64,000 nt of DNA from an uncultured Halomonas sp. (GCF_947490095.1 NZ_CANLFS010000014.1:16894-80893), one strand, 5' to 3'; counted from the stretch's first letter, positions 22,102 through 31,656 are shown. Numbers and translations are program-made. Notes: generated from the sequence alone by a model not told the origin.

Positions 22102-23676
22102 ATGTCCTCGACTCCCGATGCTCCCGCCGCGCCGTCCCGAGGCGACCGCGGTTTCTTCGGCCATCCCCGACCGCTTGGGTCGCTGTTCTTCACCGAGATG
22201 TGGGAGCGCTTCTCCTACTACGGCATCCGCCCATTGCTGGTGCTGTTCATGGCCGCCGGCCTCGCCGAGGGCGGCCTGGGCTTCAGCCGCGAGGATGCCG
22301 CGGCCATCGTCGGCATCTACGCCGGAGCCATCTACCTCTCCGCCCTGCCCGGCGGCTGGCTGGCCGACAACTGGCTCGGCCAGCGCCGCGCCGTCTGGTA
22401 CGGCTCGATCCTGATCGCCCTGGGCCACCTGGCCATCGCCCTCTCGGCGCTGTGGGGCGCCACCGCCTTCTTCATTGGCCTGCTGCTGATCGTGCTCGGC
22501 TCGGGGCTCTTCAAGACCTGCATCACCGTGATGGTGGGCAGTCTCTACGATGAGAACGACGCGCGCCGCGATGGCGGCTTCGCGATCTTCTACATGGGCA
22601 TCAACCTCGGCGCCCTGCTGGCTCCGCTGATGAGCGGCCTGCTGATCGAGAACGGCGGCTGGCACTGGGGCTTCGGCATCGGCGGCCTGGGCATGCTCGC
22701 CGCGCTGCTGATCTTCCGGTTATGGGCGATTCCCGCCATGCGCCGCGCCGACGCCGAACGTGGCCGCGACGCCAGCTGGGACGCCCCGGCCGTCAAGCGC
22801 CGTGGCGTGGGGCTGGTGGTCTCGGGGCTAACGATCCTCGCGGCCGCCCTGGTCGGCCTCACCGCCATCGGCGTGATCCACTTGCAGCCGGTGGCGATCG
22901 CCGAGGCGATGACCAGCGTGATCATCGTCTGCGCCCTGGGCTTCTTCGTCTATCTGATGGCCTTCGCCGGCCTCGACGCCCGCGAGCGCTCCCGGGTGGT
23001 GGTGGCCTTTTTGCTGATCGTCGCCTCGGCCTTCTTCTGGGCCTCCTTCGAGCAGCAGCCCACCTCCTACAATCTCTTCGCCAACGACTACACCGACCGC
23101 GCACTGTTCGGCGGCTGGGAGATCCCCACGGTCTGGTTCCAGTCACTCAACGCCATCTTCATCATCCTGCTCGGCCCGCTGTTCGGCTGGCTGTGGCCGG
23201 CCCTGGGCCGTCGCGGCCTGGAACCGGGCAGCGCCACCAAGTTCGTGATGGGGCTGTTGTTCGCCGCCGCCGGCTTCGGCCTGATGATGCTCGCCGCGCG
23301 CCAGGTACTGGTCGGCGACGGCCTGGTCTCGCCGCTGTGGATCGCCTCCAGCCTGCTGCTGCTGACCCTGGGCGAGATGTGCCTGAGCCCGGTGGGCCTC
23401 TCCACCATGAGCACCCTGGCGCCCCAGCGCATCCGCGGCCAGCTGATGGGGCTGTGGTTCACCTCCCTGGCGCTGGGCAACCTGGTGGCGGGCCTGATCG
23501 GCGGCAACGTCAGCGCCGACAAGCTCACCGAACTGCCGGCGCTGTTCGGCCGCTCGGCCGTGGCACTGGTACTCTGTGCCCTGATCCTGGCGCTGCTGAC
23601 GCCGCTGATCGGCCGCATGCTCAAGGGTGGTCAGCGTACCGCCGCCACTCCGTCTTCCTCGACTCCTGGAGCCTGA
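22102..23676 (+). CDS. POT/PTR-family proton-dependent oligopeptide transporter
   Basis: Imports di- and tripeptides with protons. The 524-aa protein has about 14 hydrophobic segments as in bacterial Dtp proteins. The diagnostic ExxERFxYY motif is present as EMWERFSYYG near residue 32, and GGWLADNWLGQRRAV near 85 and FAIFYMGINLGAL near 160 are the classic PTR signatures. The gene ends one base before the aminopeptidase P gene, so the two form an operon that takes up peptides and then trims them. Confidence 0.93.
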   Translation: MSSTPDAPAAPSRGDRGFFGHPRPLGSLFFTEMWERFSYYGIRPLLVLFMAAGLAEGGLGFSREDAAAIVGIYAGAIYLSALPGGWLADNWLGQRRAVWYGSILIALGHLAIALSALWGATAFFIGLLLIVLGSGLFKTCITVMVGSLYDENDARRDGGFAIFYMGINLGALLAPLMSGLLIENGGWHWGFGIGGLGMLAALLIFRLWAIPAMRRADAERGRDASWDAPAVKRRGVGLVVSGLTILAAALVGLTAIGVIHLQPVAIAEAMTSVIIVCALGFFVYLMAFAGLDARERSRVVVAFLLIVASAFFWASFEQQPTSYNLFANDYTDRALFGGWEIPTVWFQSLNAIFIILLGPLFGWLWPALGRRGLEPGSATKFVMGLLFAAAGFGLMMLAARQVLVGDGLVSPLWIASSLLLLTLGEMCLSPVGLSTMSTLAPQRIRGQLMGLWFTSLALGNLVAGLIGGNVSADKLTELPALFGRSAVALVLCALILALLTPLIGRMLKGGQRTAATPSSSTPGA

Positions 23677-23677
23677 C

Positions 23678-25492
23678 ATGAACCACACCCCCTCGACGCC
23701 CGCGGAACGACTCGCCGCCCTGCGCGCCGCCATGCGCGAACACGCCATCGACGCCTGGTGGCTACCCTCTTCCGACCCCCACAACTCCGAGTACCTGCCC
23801 GAGCACTGGGCCGGCCGCGCCTGGCTCTCCGGCTTCGATGGCTCCGTGGGCACCCTGGTGGTGACCCAGGAGGCCGCCGGCATGTGGGTCGACAGCCGCT
23901 ACTTCGTGCAGGCCGAGGCTCAGCTGGAAGGCACCGGCATCGAGATGATGAAGCTCGTCCAGGGCCAGGCGGCCGCGCCCATGACCTGGCTGGCCGAGCA
24001 GCTACCCGCCGGCGCCACCCTCGGCTACGACGCCCAGGTGGTCGCGCTGGCCCACGCCCGTCAGATGAAGGAAATCCTCGGCCCGGTCGGCATCGCCCAA
24101 CGCGGCGATCTGGACCTGCTCGACGCCATCTGGCCGACCCGCCCGACGCTGCCCGCCCGGCCGCTCCAGGCTCAGCCGGCCGCCTTCCGAGACGAGACGC
24201 GCCCCGAGCGCCTGGCCCGAGTACGCGCGGCCATGGCCGAGCACGGCGCCGACTGGCACCCGATCTCGACCCTGGATGACATCGCCTGGCTGACCCAGTT
24301 GCGCGGCGATGATGTCGCCTATAACCCGGTGTTCCTCGCCCACCTGCTGGTCGGCCGCGACACGGCCACCCTGTTCGTCGCCCCCGACACCGTCGAGGCC
24401 GACCTCGAGGCGGCGCTGGCCGCCGACGGCATCGCCATCGCTCCCTATGGCGCCTGGCGCGCGCACCTCGCCACCCTGCCCGCCGAGGCGTGCGTCCTGC
24501 TCGACCCGGCCAAACTGACCCTGGGCACCCGCCAGGCGCTGCCCGCCGAGATGACGGTGGTCGAGGCCTTCCAGCCCAGCACCCTGGACAAGGGCATCAA
24601 GACCGACATCGAACTGGCCCATGTGCGCCGCACCATGGAGGCCGACGGCGCCGCCCTGTGCCGCTTCTTCGCCTGGCTGGAGCAGGCGCTGACCCGCGGC
24701 GAGCGGGTCACCGAGCTGGACGTGGAGACGCGGCTGCGCGAGGAGCGTGCCCGGGACCCGCACTTCGTCAGCGAGAGCTTCAACACCATCGCCGCCTTTA
24801 ACGCCAACGGCGCCCTGCCCCATTACCGGGCCACGCCCGAGGCCCACGCGGTGATCGAGGGCGACGGCCTGCTGCTGCTCGACTCCGGCGGCCAGTACCA
24901 CGGTGGCACCACCGATATCACCCGTATGGTGCCGGTCGGCGAGGTCTCGGCGGCCCAGCGCGAGGACTGCAGCCTGGTGCTCAAGGGCACCATCGCCCTG
25001 TCCCGGGCACGTTTCCCCAAGGGCATCGCCGCCCCCAGGCTGGACGCCATCGCCCGGGCGCCGCTGTGGGCCACCGGCCGCGACTACGGCCACGGTACCG
25101 GCCACGGCGTCGGCTACTTCCTCAACGTTCACGAGGGGCCCCAGGTGATCAGCGCCGGCGCGCCGGTGGCGCCCCACACCGCCATGCGCTCGGGGATGAT
25201 CACTTCCATCGAACCCGGGGTATATCGCCCGGGTGAGTGGGGCGTGCGCATCGAGAACCTGGTCGCCAACCGGCCCGCCGAGGCGAGCGACTTCGGCGAC
25301 TTCCTGGATTTCGAGACGCTGACCCTGTGTCCGATCGACACCCGCTGCCTCGACGTCGCGCTGCTCGACGCCGCCGAGGCCGACTGGCTCGACGCCTACC
25401 ACGCCGAGGTCCACGAGCGGCTCGCGCCCCACCTCGAGGGCGACGCCCTGGCCTGGCTGGAGGCACGCACCCGCCCCCTCCCGCGGGGCTAG
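23678..25492 (+). CDS. Xaa-Pro aminopeptidase (aminopeptidase P), three-domain form
   Basis: Metallopeptidase of family M24 that releases N-terminal residues preceding proline. At 604 aa it is the long form with two creatinase-like N-terminal domains (about 1-300) and a C-terminal pita-bread catalytic domain. Metal ligands are visible in LLLDSGGQYHGGTTDITR (two Asp, about 400-415), GHGTGHGVGYFLNVHE (His, about 475) and MITSIEPGVY and IRIENL-type Glu sites (about 510-525). ATG 23678 has GGAG upstream and lies two bases after the transporter stop, implying coupled expression. Confidence 0.93.
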   Translation: MNHTPSTPAERLAALRAAMREHAIDAWWLPSSDPHNSEYLPEHWAGRAWLSGFDGSVGTLVVTQEAAGMWVDSRYFVQAEAQLEGTGIEMMKLVQGQAAAPMTWLAEQLPAGATLGYDAQVVALAHARQMKEILGPVGIAQRGDLDLLDAIWPTRPTLPARPLQAQPAAFRDETRPERLARVRAAMAEHGADWHPISTLDDIAWLTQLRGDDVAYNPVFLAHLLVGRDTATLFVAPDTVEADLEAALAADGIAIAPYGAWRAHLATLPAEACVLLDPAKLTLGTRQALPAEMTVVEAFQPSTLDKGIKTDIELAHVRRTMEADGAALCRFFAWLEQALTRGERVTELDVETRLREERARDPHFVSESFNTIAAFNANGALPHYRATPEAHAVIEGDGLLLLDSGGQYHGGTTDITRMVPVGEVSAAQREDCSLVLKGTIALSRARFPKGIAAPRLDAIARAPLWATGRDYGHGTGHGVGYFLNVHEGPQVISAGAPVAPHTAMRSGMITSIEPGVYRPGEWGVRIENLVANRPAEASDFGDFLDFETLTLCPIDTRCLDVALLDAAEADWLDAYHAEVHERLAPHLEGDALAWLEARTRPLPRG

Positions 25493-25528
25493 GCGAGCGT
25501 CGCCCTCGGAAGGCGACGCCCGACACGA

Positions 25529-25560
25529 CAAGGGGCGCCGGCATTGGCCGGCGCCCCTTG
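25529..25560 (+). terminator. Terminator-like hairpin after the aminopeptidase gene
   Basis: A perfect 14-bp inverted repeat (CAAGGGGCGCCGGC and GCCGGCGCCCCTTG, loop ATTG) lies 36 bp after the stop. There is no T run, so it may act as a 3' stabiliser as well as a terminator. It is followed by about 200 bp (25561-25764) with no recognised gene except a short open stretch after ntrC. Confidence 0.65.
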
Positions 25561-25764
25561 TCGTTGATGCCTCGGTGGCAGGCGTAGCCGCCTGTCGGTG
25601 CTCGTCCACCTCCAGGGCGGATGGAGTACAGCCCTGTGGATACGATGCCTCTTTGAAGGTAGCGGGTTATCGGTCTCTTGTTATGCCGGCTCCTGGCGCA
25701 ATCAGATCACGCGGCGCTTTCGCAGCGCCGCCAGCTCGTCATCCTCGATACCCCGCTCGGCCAC

Positions 25765-27180
25765 TCATTCGCCCTTCGCCATGTCCGGCAACAGGGTCTT
25801 GAGCTTGCGCGTCAGCGTATTGCGGCCCCAGCCCAGCAGCGCCGCGGCCTCCCCCTTGCGCCCGCCGGTGTGGCGCAGCGCGGTCTCGATCAGGATGCGC
25901 TCGAAGTCGGGAACGGCCTCCTCCAGGAGGTGGGTATGGCCGGCGGCCAGGGCCTGGTCGGCCCAGCCTCGAAAGGCCACTCGCCAGTCGCCGTCGGCGC
26001 TCACCGCCTCGTCATTCGCCTGGCGTAGCTCCGGCGGAAAATCATCACAGAGGATCTCGCGCCCCGAGGCCATCACCGTCAGCCAGCGGCAGGCATTCTC
26101 GAGCTGGCGCACATTGCCCGGCCAGGCCAGGCCGGTCAGATACCGCTCGGCTTCGGGCGTGAGTACCTTGACGTCGGTATCGAGCTCCCTGGCCGCCTCG
26201 GCCAGGAAGTGGTTCGCCAGCTGGGGAATGTCCTCGCGACGCTCGGCCAACCGCGGCAGATGCAGGCGAATCACATTGAGGCGATGGAAGAGGTCCTCAC
26301 GAAAGCGCCCCTCCGCCACCAGCTGTTCCAGGTCTCGATGCGTGGCGGCGATGATGCGCACATCCACCCTCATCGACGTATGGCCGCCCACCCGATAAAA
26401 CTCACCGTCGGCCAGCACACGCAGCAAGCGGGTCTGGGCCTCGGCGGGCATGTCGCCGATCTCATCGAGGAACAGGGTGCCGCCATTGGCCTGCTCGAAG
26501 CGGCCCTGGCGACTGGCGGAGGCGCCGGTAAAGGCCCCTTTCTCGTGGCCGAACAGCTCGGATTCGATCAAATCGTGCGGGATCGCCGCCATGTTCAGCG
26601 CGATAAAGGGCTTGTCCGTCCGCGGGCTGTGCTGGTGAAGGGCCCGCGCGACGCGCTCCTTGCCGGTGCCCGATGCGCCATTGATCAGCACCGTGATCGG
26701 CGAGTGCGAGAGCCGGCCGATGGCGCGAAACACCTCCTGCATGGCCGGCGCCTCGCCGATGATCTCCACATCCAGCCCCTCCGGCACGCTGATCGGCCTG
26801 CGTCGCTCCCGGGCATGGGCCACCGCGCGGCGCACCAGCGCCAGGGCCTCGTCCACGTCGAAGGGCTTGGGCAGATACTCGAAGGCCCCGCCCTGGTAGG
26901 AGGCCACGGCGCTGTCCAGGTCGGAGTGGGCGGTCATCACGATGACCGGCAACTCCGGATGCGCCTCACGCACCCTGGCCATCAGGTCGAGGCCACCGAT
27001 ACCCGGCATGCGAATATCGGTGACCAGCACATCGGGCGGGTCCGCCAGCACACGCTCGAGAGCATGATCGGCTCGCTCGAGGCATGCCACCTCGAGGTCC
27101 GGCTGGGCCAGGGCTCGCTCCAGCACCCAGCGAATGGAGCGGTCATCGTCGACGATCATCACCCGTGCAACATCAGTCAT
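25765..27180 (-). CDS. glnG: Nitrogen regulation response regulator NtrC
   Basis: Sigma54-dependent activator of nitrogen-limitation genes (also called ntrC). The 471-aa product has the receiver domain at 1-120 with the phosphorylation site Asp55 in VLVTDIRMPG, the AAA+ domain at about 140-370 with Walker A NGASGTGKER and the sigma54-contact loop EKGAFTGAS near 212, and a Fis-type helix-turn-helix at the end (GRKGEAAALLGWGRNTLTRKL). It overlaps ntrB by 8 bp. The frame stays open for 20 codons after the stop. Confidence 0.96.
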   Translation of the reverse strand: MTDVARVMIVDDDRSIRWVLERALAQPDLEVACLERADHALERVLADPPDVLVTDIRMPGIGGLDLMARVREAHPELPVIVMTAHSDLDSAVASYQGGAFEYLPKPFDVDEALALVRRAVAHARERRRPISVPEGLDVEIIGEAPAMQEVFRAIGRLSHSPITVLINGASGTGKERVARALHQHSPRTDKPFIALNMAAIPHDLIESELFGHEKGAFTGASASRQGRFEQANGGTLFLDEIGDMPAEAQTRLLRVLADGEFYRVGGHTSMRVDVRIIAATHRDLEQLVAEGRFREDLFHRLNVIRLHLPRLAERREDIPQLANHFLAEAARELDTDVKVLTPEAERYLTGLAWPGNVRQLENACRWLTVMASGREILCDDFPPELRQANDEAVSADGDWRVAFRGWADQALAAGHTHLLEEAVPDFERILIETALRHTGGRKGEAAALLGWGRNTLTRKLKTLLPDMAKGE

Positions 27181-28231
27181 GGCGCGTCTCCAGAGGAATA
27201 AGCAATCGAAATTCGGTATGGCCCGGCACGGACTCGCACTCGATCAACCCCTGGTGCTGATGCAGGATCCCCTGGGCGATGGAGAGCCCCAGGCCGCTGC
27301 CGTCGGCGCGCCCCGAGACCATGGGATAGAACAGCGTCGCCTGCAGCGCCTCGGGGATACCCGGCCCGTTATCGAGGATCGCCACCTCGGATACCAGGCG
27401 GTGGCGCCTGGCCCCCAGGGTAAACTGACGCCGCGCCCGGGTGCGCAGCAGGAGTCGCGGCTCGGCCGTGGCCCCCTCGTGCATCGCCTCCACGGCGTTA
27501 CGCGCCACATTGAGTACCGCCTGAATCATCTGGGCCTCGTCACCGGCGAGGTCGGGTAGGCTTGGATCATAGTCACGCTCGACGCACACTCCGGGCGATT
27601 CGGCGAGCACCAGCGAACGCACCCGCTCGAGCACCCTGTGAATATTGAGGGGCTGGGGACGCATCACCCGATTGGGCCCGAGCATGGAATCCACCAGGTC
27701 ACGCAGGCGGTCCGCCTCCTCGATAATGATGCGGGTAAAGTCATGCTGCGCCGGGTCCTCGAGGTCGCGATCCAACAGCTGGGCCGCGCCACGAATGCCC
27801 CCCAGCGGATTCTTGACCTCATGGGCCAGCCCCCGGGTCAGCACCTTGACGGTCTCCTGGCGGGTTATCAGCGCCTCTTCCCGAGAGATGCGGATGAGCC
27901 GGTCGCGGGGCTCGACCTCCAGCAGGAGCTCATCATGGGAAAGCGGCGTAGCGGTAAAGTCCACGGTCAAGGGCTCGCCGCCCATCAGCACCAGGCGCGC
28001 CTCCCGGCGGGTAAAGGGATGGCAGGCGCCCAGCGCCTTGACCAGCACCGCCGCCATCCCATCGTCTTCCTCCATCAGCGAGCACAGCCCGGTTCCCCGC
28101 ACGCGACTCAGGCTCAGCGAGAGCAGGGCCTCGGCGGCGGGGTTCATCCATGTCACCCTGAGCTCGCCATCCAGCAGCAGCACCGCGGTGGAGAGGTGTT
28201 CCATGAGACGCTGGTACATCGAAGCGGCCAT
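27173..28231 (-). CDS. glnL: Nitrogen regulation sensor kinase NtrB
   Basis: Histidine kinase/phosphatase controlling NtrC in response to PII. The 352-aa product has a PAS domain (about 5-110), the phospho-acceptor His137 in GLAHEVKNPLGG, the N box NVARNAVEAM, and G boxes DNGPGIPE and GSGLGLSIAQGI. There are no membrane segments, as usual for NtrB. ATG 28231 has AGGAG 6 nt upstream. A 17-bp NtrC-type palindrome lies just upstream, pointing to autoregulation. Confidence 0.95.
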   Translation of the reverse strand: MAASMYQRLMEHLSTAVLLLDGELRVTWMNPAAEALLSLSLSRVRGTGLCSLMEEDDGMAAVLVKALGACHPFTRREARLVLMGGEPLTVDFTATPLSHDELLLEVEPRDRLIRISREEALITRQETVKVLTRGLAHEVKNPLGGIRGAAQLLDRDLEDPAQHDFTRIIIEEADRLRDLVDSMLGPNRVMRPQPLNIHRVLERVRSLVLAESPGVCVERDYDPSLPDLAGDEAQMIQAVLNVARNAVEAMHEGATAEPRLLLRTRARRQFTLGARRHRLVSEVAILDNGPGIPEALQATLFYPMVSGRADGSGLGLSIAQGILHQHQGLIECESVPGHTEFRLLIPLETRHD

Positions 28232-28248
28232 ATCGGCTCCTGATGGAT

Positions 28249-28265
28249 TGCACCAATATAGTGCA
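28249..28265 (-). promoter_or_regulatory. NtrC-binding site upstream of ntrB
   Basis: TGCACCAATATAGTGCA on the plus strand is a 17-bp palindrome matching the NtrC consensus TGCACC-N5-GGTGCA at 11 of 12 arm positions. It ends 18 bp before the ntrB start and contains TATATT on the minus strand, a possible -10 box, so bound NtrC would block that promoter as at enteric glnL. Confidence 0.8.
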
Positions 28266-28335
28266 TTAGCGGCGAACTGGTACCATGTCGAGCAAACAGG
28301 CATGAGACACGAGCACGACGACGAGGAGAGTGGCA

Positions 28336-29049
28336 ATGAACAGCTGGCAGGCGGTATTGGCACTGACACTGATGGCCGGCATGGCAATGCCGCTTGGCGC
28401 CTGGGCGGCCTGGAAGGAAAGCATCGAGATCCCCTGGCTCGAGAGCGAGCTGCGCCACGCCATCATCGCCTTCGGCGGCGGTGCCCTGCTCTCGGCGGTG
28501 GCCCTGGTACTGGTGCCCAACAGCCTGCCGGACCTCGCCATCGGCAGCGCGGCCGCCTGGTTTCTGAGTGGCGGCGTTGCCTTCATGGCGCTGGACGTGG
28601 CACTGGCGCGCAGCGGCTCCTCCGCCAGCCAGCTGGCCGCCATGCTCGCCGACTTCGTGCCCGAGGCGCTGGCATTGGGCGCCGCCTTCGCCTACGGCAG
28701 CAGCGGCGGCATGCTACTGGCCGGCCTCATGGCGCTACAGAACCTGCCGGAAGGCTTCAACGCCTATCACGAACTCCGACAAAGCACCGGTTACTCATCC
28801 CTGCGCCTGGTCGGACTGTTCTTTACCATGGCCTGGCTGGGCCCGCTGGCCGGGCTCGGTGGCTTCTGGTGGCTGGCCCACTACCCCGCGGCGGTCGCCG
28901 CCATCATGCTGTTCGCCGCCGGCGGCATTCTCTATTCGGTCTTCCAGGACCTGGCGCCCCAGGCCAAGCTCGAGAGCCATTGGGCCCCGCCGCTAGGCGC
29001 GGTCGCCGGCTTCGCCCTGGGTATCGTCGGCCATATGCTGACCCATTGA
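28336..29049 (+). CDS. ZIP-family metal transporter
   Basis: A 237-aa protein with about eight membrane segments. The metal-binding helix signatures are visible as DFVPEALALGAAF near residue 112 and QNLPEGFNAYHELR near 138, matching the E(x)3-4 G and N-x-PEG motifs of ZIP transporters. The N-terminus may be the first membrane helix. It is expected to move zinc, iron or a related divalent metal; specificity is not readable. ATG 28336 has GAGGAGAG upstream. It separates ntrBC from glnA on the opposite strand. Confidence 0.85.
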   Translation: MNSWQAVLALTLMAGMAMPLGAWAAWKESIEIPWLESELRHAIIAFGGGALLSAVALVLVPNSLPDLAIGSAAAWFLSGGVAFMALDVALARSGSSASQLAAMLADFVPEALALGAAFAYGSSGGMLLAGLMALQNLPEGFNAYHELRQSTGYSSLRLVGLFFTMAWLGPLAGLGGFWWLAHYPAAVAAIMLFAAGGILYSVFQDLAPQAKLESHWAPPLGAVAGFALGIVGHMLTH

Positions 29050-29062
29050 GCCCGCCATCACA

Positions 29063-29092
29063 CAAGCGCCACGCCCGGAGGCGTGGCGCTTG
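29063..29092. terminator. Shared hairpin terminator between the ZIP gene and glnA
   Basis: A 12-bp perfect stem CAAGCGCCACGC / GCGTGGCGCTTG lies between the two convergent stop codons, 14 bp from the ZIP stop and 21 bp from the glnA stop. Confidence 0.75.
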
Positions 29093-29112
29093 TTCATGCC
29101 GGCCGCCGATCC

Positions 29113-30519
29113 TTAGCAGCTGTAGTACATATCGAACTCGATCGGGTGCGTCGCCATGCGCAGACGGTTCACATCCTCCATCTTGATCTCGATATACGCA
29201 TCGATCATGTCGTCGGTGAACACGCCACCCTCGGTCAGGAAGGCGCGGTCCTGCTCCAGCGCTTCCAGTGCCTGGTCGAGGCTATGGGCCACGGTCGGCA
29301 CCTTCTTGCCTTCTTCCGGCGGCAGGTCATAAAGGTTCTTGTCCATGGCATCGCCGGGATGGATCTTGTTCTTGATGCCATCGATACCCGCCATCAGCAT
29401 CGCCGCGAAGCACAGATAAGGATTGGCCGTGGGGTCCGGGAAACGCAGCTCGACACGCTTGCCCTTGGGGCTCGCGGTGTAGGGGATACGAATGGAGGCC
29501 GAGCGGTTGCGGGCGCTGTAGGCCAGCATGACCGGCGCCTCGAAGCCCGGCACCAGACGCTTGTAGGAGTTGGTGGCAGCATTGGTGAAGGCGTTCAGGG
29601 CGCGGGCATGCTTGATGATGCCGCCAATGTAGTAGAGCGCCATCTCGGAGAGGCCGGCGTACTCGTCGCCCGCGAACTGGTTGACCCCATCCTTCCAGAA
29701 GGACTGGTGCACATGCATGCCGCTACCGTTGTCGTCCACCACCGGCTTGGGCATGAAGGTCGCGGTCTTGCCGTAGGCGTGAGCCACGTTGTGGATCACG
29801 TACTTCATTTCCTGGACCTCGTCGGCCTTCTTGACCAGGGTGTTGAACATGACCCCGATCTCGTTCTGGCCGGCATTGGCCACCTCATGGTGGTGTACTT
29901 CGACGCTCTGACCGATCGCCTCCAGGGTGTTACACATGGCACCGCGGATATCATGGAAGCTGTCCACCGGCGGCACCGGGAAGTAACCACCCTTGACCCG
30001 CGGCCGGTGGGCCAGGTTGCCCCCCTCGACCTGCCGGTCGGTGGACCAGGCGCCTTCTTCGGAGGTGATCCTGTACATGGAGCCTTCGGGGTCGGTCTTC
30101 CAGTGCACCTCGTCGAAGATAAAGAACTCGGGCTCGGGGCCGAAGAAGGCCGTGTCGCCCATGCCGGTCGACTGCAGGTAGGCCTCGGCACGCTTGGCGA
30201 TGGAGCGCGGGTCGCGGTCATAGCCCTGCATGGTGGCCGGCTCGATAACATCACAGCGCAGCACCAGGGTGGCGTCTTCGGTGAAGGGGTCCAGGAAGGC
30301 GGTGCCATCCTCCGGCCGCAGGATCATGTCGGACTCGTTGATGCCCTTCCAGCCCGACATGGAGGAGCCGTCGAACATCTGGCCGTCCTCGAAGAACTCC
30401 TCATCCACCACCCGAGCGGGGATGGTGACGTGTTGCTCCTTGCCGATGGTATCGGTGAAGCGCAGGTCGACCCATTTCACGTCATGTTCTTCGATCAGGG
30501 CGAGAGTCTTGGCAGACAT
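29113..30519 (-). CDS. glnA: Glutamine synthetase, type I
   Basis: ATP-dependent synthesis of glutamine from glutamate and ammonia. The 468-aa length is that of GSI-beta enzymes. Visible are [12 protein letters not shown] near residue 50, [11 protein letters not shown] near 125, the [16 protein letters not shown] metal/ATP site near 260, and the adenylylation tyrosine (about 397) in [13 protein letters not shown] 30519 has GGAGAAC upstream. A sigma54 promoter about 140 bp upstream and an NtrC site further up show classic nitrogen control. Confidence 0.98.
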   Translation of the reverse strand: MSAKTLALIEEHDVKWVDLRFTDTIGKEQHVTIPARVVDEEFFEDGQMFDGSSMSGWKGINESDMILRPEDGTAFLDPFTEDATLVLRCDVIEPATMQGYDRDPRSIAKRAEAYLQSTGMGDTAFFGPEPEFFIFDEVHWKTDPEGSMYRITSEEGAWSTDRQVEGGNLAHRPRVKGGYFPVPPVDSFHDIRGAMCNTLEAIGQSVEVHHHEVANAGQNEIGVMFNTLVKKADEVQEMKYVIHNVAHAYGKTATFMPKPVVDDNGSGMHVHQSFWKDGVNQFAGDEYAGLSEMALYYIGGIIKHARALNAFTNAATNSYKRLVPGFEAPVMLAYSARNRSASIRIPYTASPKGKRVELRFPDPTANPYLCFAAMLMAGIDGIKNKIHPGDAMDKNLYDLPPEEGKKVPTVAHSLDQALEALEQDRAFLTEGGVFTDDMIDAYIEIKMEDVNRLRMATHPIEFDMYYSC

Positions 30520-30627
30520 GATGTTCTCCACTGTGAACTAGTCTCGAAAGATTGGGCTGAGATAATGCCATGGCGCTGGCGGTGCCAGCGGCTGTTGTAG
30601 CATGCCGCGGCGGCACTGCCCACGACC

Positions 30628-30644
30628 GCCCGGGACTCCCGGGC
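30628..30644 (-). other. Hairpin in the glnA 5' leader
   Basis: GCCCGGG (30628-30634) and CCCGGGC (30638-30644) pair around a 3-nt loop, just inside the transcript expected from the sigma54 promoter. It may affect leader stability; no function is established. Confidence 0.45.
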
Positions 30645-30659
30645 ACTGGATCATATCAT

Positions 30660-30675
30660 TGCAGGCGGCGTGCCA
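30660..30675 (-). promoter_or_regulatory. Sigma54 (-24/-12) promoter of glnA
   Basis: On the minus strand the sequence TGGCACGCCGCCTGCA matches the sigma54 consensus TGGCACG-N4-TTGCW at all positions except one T, with GG and GC at the right spacing. Transcription would start near 30649 and leave a leader of about 130 nt before glnA. Confidence 0.85.
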
Positions 30676-30783
30676 ACCTTCTCACTTCGCCGAAAAAAAT
30701 TCTTAATAGATTGAATCTTCGAATTTTTATCCGGGAACGCGGTGCCCCCGGAAAGCCATCAAGCCTGGCAGGGCCTCAAGCAA

Positions 30784-30830
30784 TGCACCATAACAGTGCA
30801 ACAATAAAAAATATGCACCTTTAAACATCA
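30784..30830 (-). promoter_or_regulatory. NtrC enhancer sites upstream of glnA
   Basis: TGCACCATAACAGTGCA at 30784-30800 is a near-perfect NtrC palindrome. A half-site, TGCACC at 30814-30819, lies exactly 30 bp further, three helical turns. The centre of the full site is about 140 bp from the expected start of transcription, like the paired enhancers of enteric glnA. The rest of the 426-bp gap (30520-30945) is AT-rich and shows no ORF. Confidence 0.82.
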
Positions 30831-30945
30831 TTAGCGGCCACGCTTGATACACTTGATAACTTTGAACTACACTTTATTACAGTGGCCCTGCCGATCGTGT
30901 CCTAGTGACGATCCTGGGCCTCTCTTGCTCATCCCGGAACTCGTC

Positions 30946-31497
30946 ATGGCCTCTCCGACCGGCGCTCTACTCATCGATGCACGCAGTGCCGGCGCCAGGC
31001 TACCCAGGGAGCTGGCACTGGTAGCTCCTCTCGTTGCCGAACAGGCCTTCGAGCTGGTCGTGATCGACGATACTCAGGATACTCGAGTCGCCGGCATCGC
31101 CCGCCGCCATGGGGCACGCCATGTGTCCATGCCTAACGCTCCGCTTGGCAAGCGGCTCGGCATCACCATACCGAGCACCACCGGTTCGGTGCTGGTGTTT
31201 CCCGCCCTGGGCTGCCTCGCCTCGGCCCGCACCCTGCTGGATCTGGCACGCCGAGTCAGTGACGGAGAGGTCGACGCCCTGGCTCTCTCCGGTAATCCCC
31301 CCAGCCTGCTTGCCCGGGTACTGGGCCGCAAGCAGCCAGATGCCGCGGCCGGCATCTGCCTGGCACGCCACTGGTATGAACGCCTCGGCGGCTGCGATCC
31401 ACTCCTCGATCGCGACGCCCTCGACGACCTGATCGGGCGGCTGCGCCTCTGTGGTGCCCGCCTGGAGCGTATCACCGTGCATGGCCAGACACCCTGA
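30946..31497 (+). CDS. Conserved hypothetical protein, possible glycosyltransferase-like fold
   Basis: A 183-aa protein starting MASPTGALLIDARSAGARL. It alternates hydrophobic strands and helices: LVVIDDTQD near residue 48, HGARHVSMPNAPLGKR near 65, and a late CLARHWYERLGGCDPLLDRDALDD near 150. This resembles the nucleotide-sugar transferase fold (family 2-like), in which WYERLGGCDP would be the acceptor-loop region, but the usual DxD is not evident. It could be a degenerate or non-catalytic member. Start chosen at ATG 30946; upstream codons back to 30844 look non-coding. It is divergent from glnA. Confidence 0.6.
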   Translation: MASPTGALLIDARSAGARLPRELALVAPLVAEQAFELVVIDDTQDTRVAGIARRHGARHVSMPNAPLGKRLGITIPSTTGSVLVFPALGCLASARTLLDLARRVSDGEVDALALSGNPPSLLARVLGRKQPDAAAGICLARHWYERLGGCDPLLDRDALDDLIGRLRLCGARLERITVHGQTP

Positions 31498-31656
31498 TTC
31501 CCGGGTCAGCAGTGCAATGTCACCGGCCATGACAGCAAACTTGCTACTCCTGAGCGTCTCGAGTCTGTACAATGCGCCTCCCACATCCCTGCCCCGCGCC
31601 TAGGGTACTTACCAAAACGTGTACATAGGTGCGTACATATCAGCGAGACACACCTT

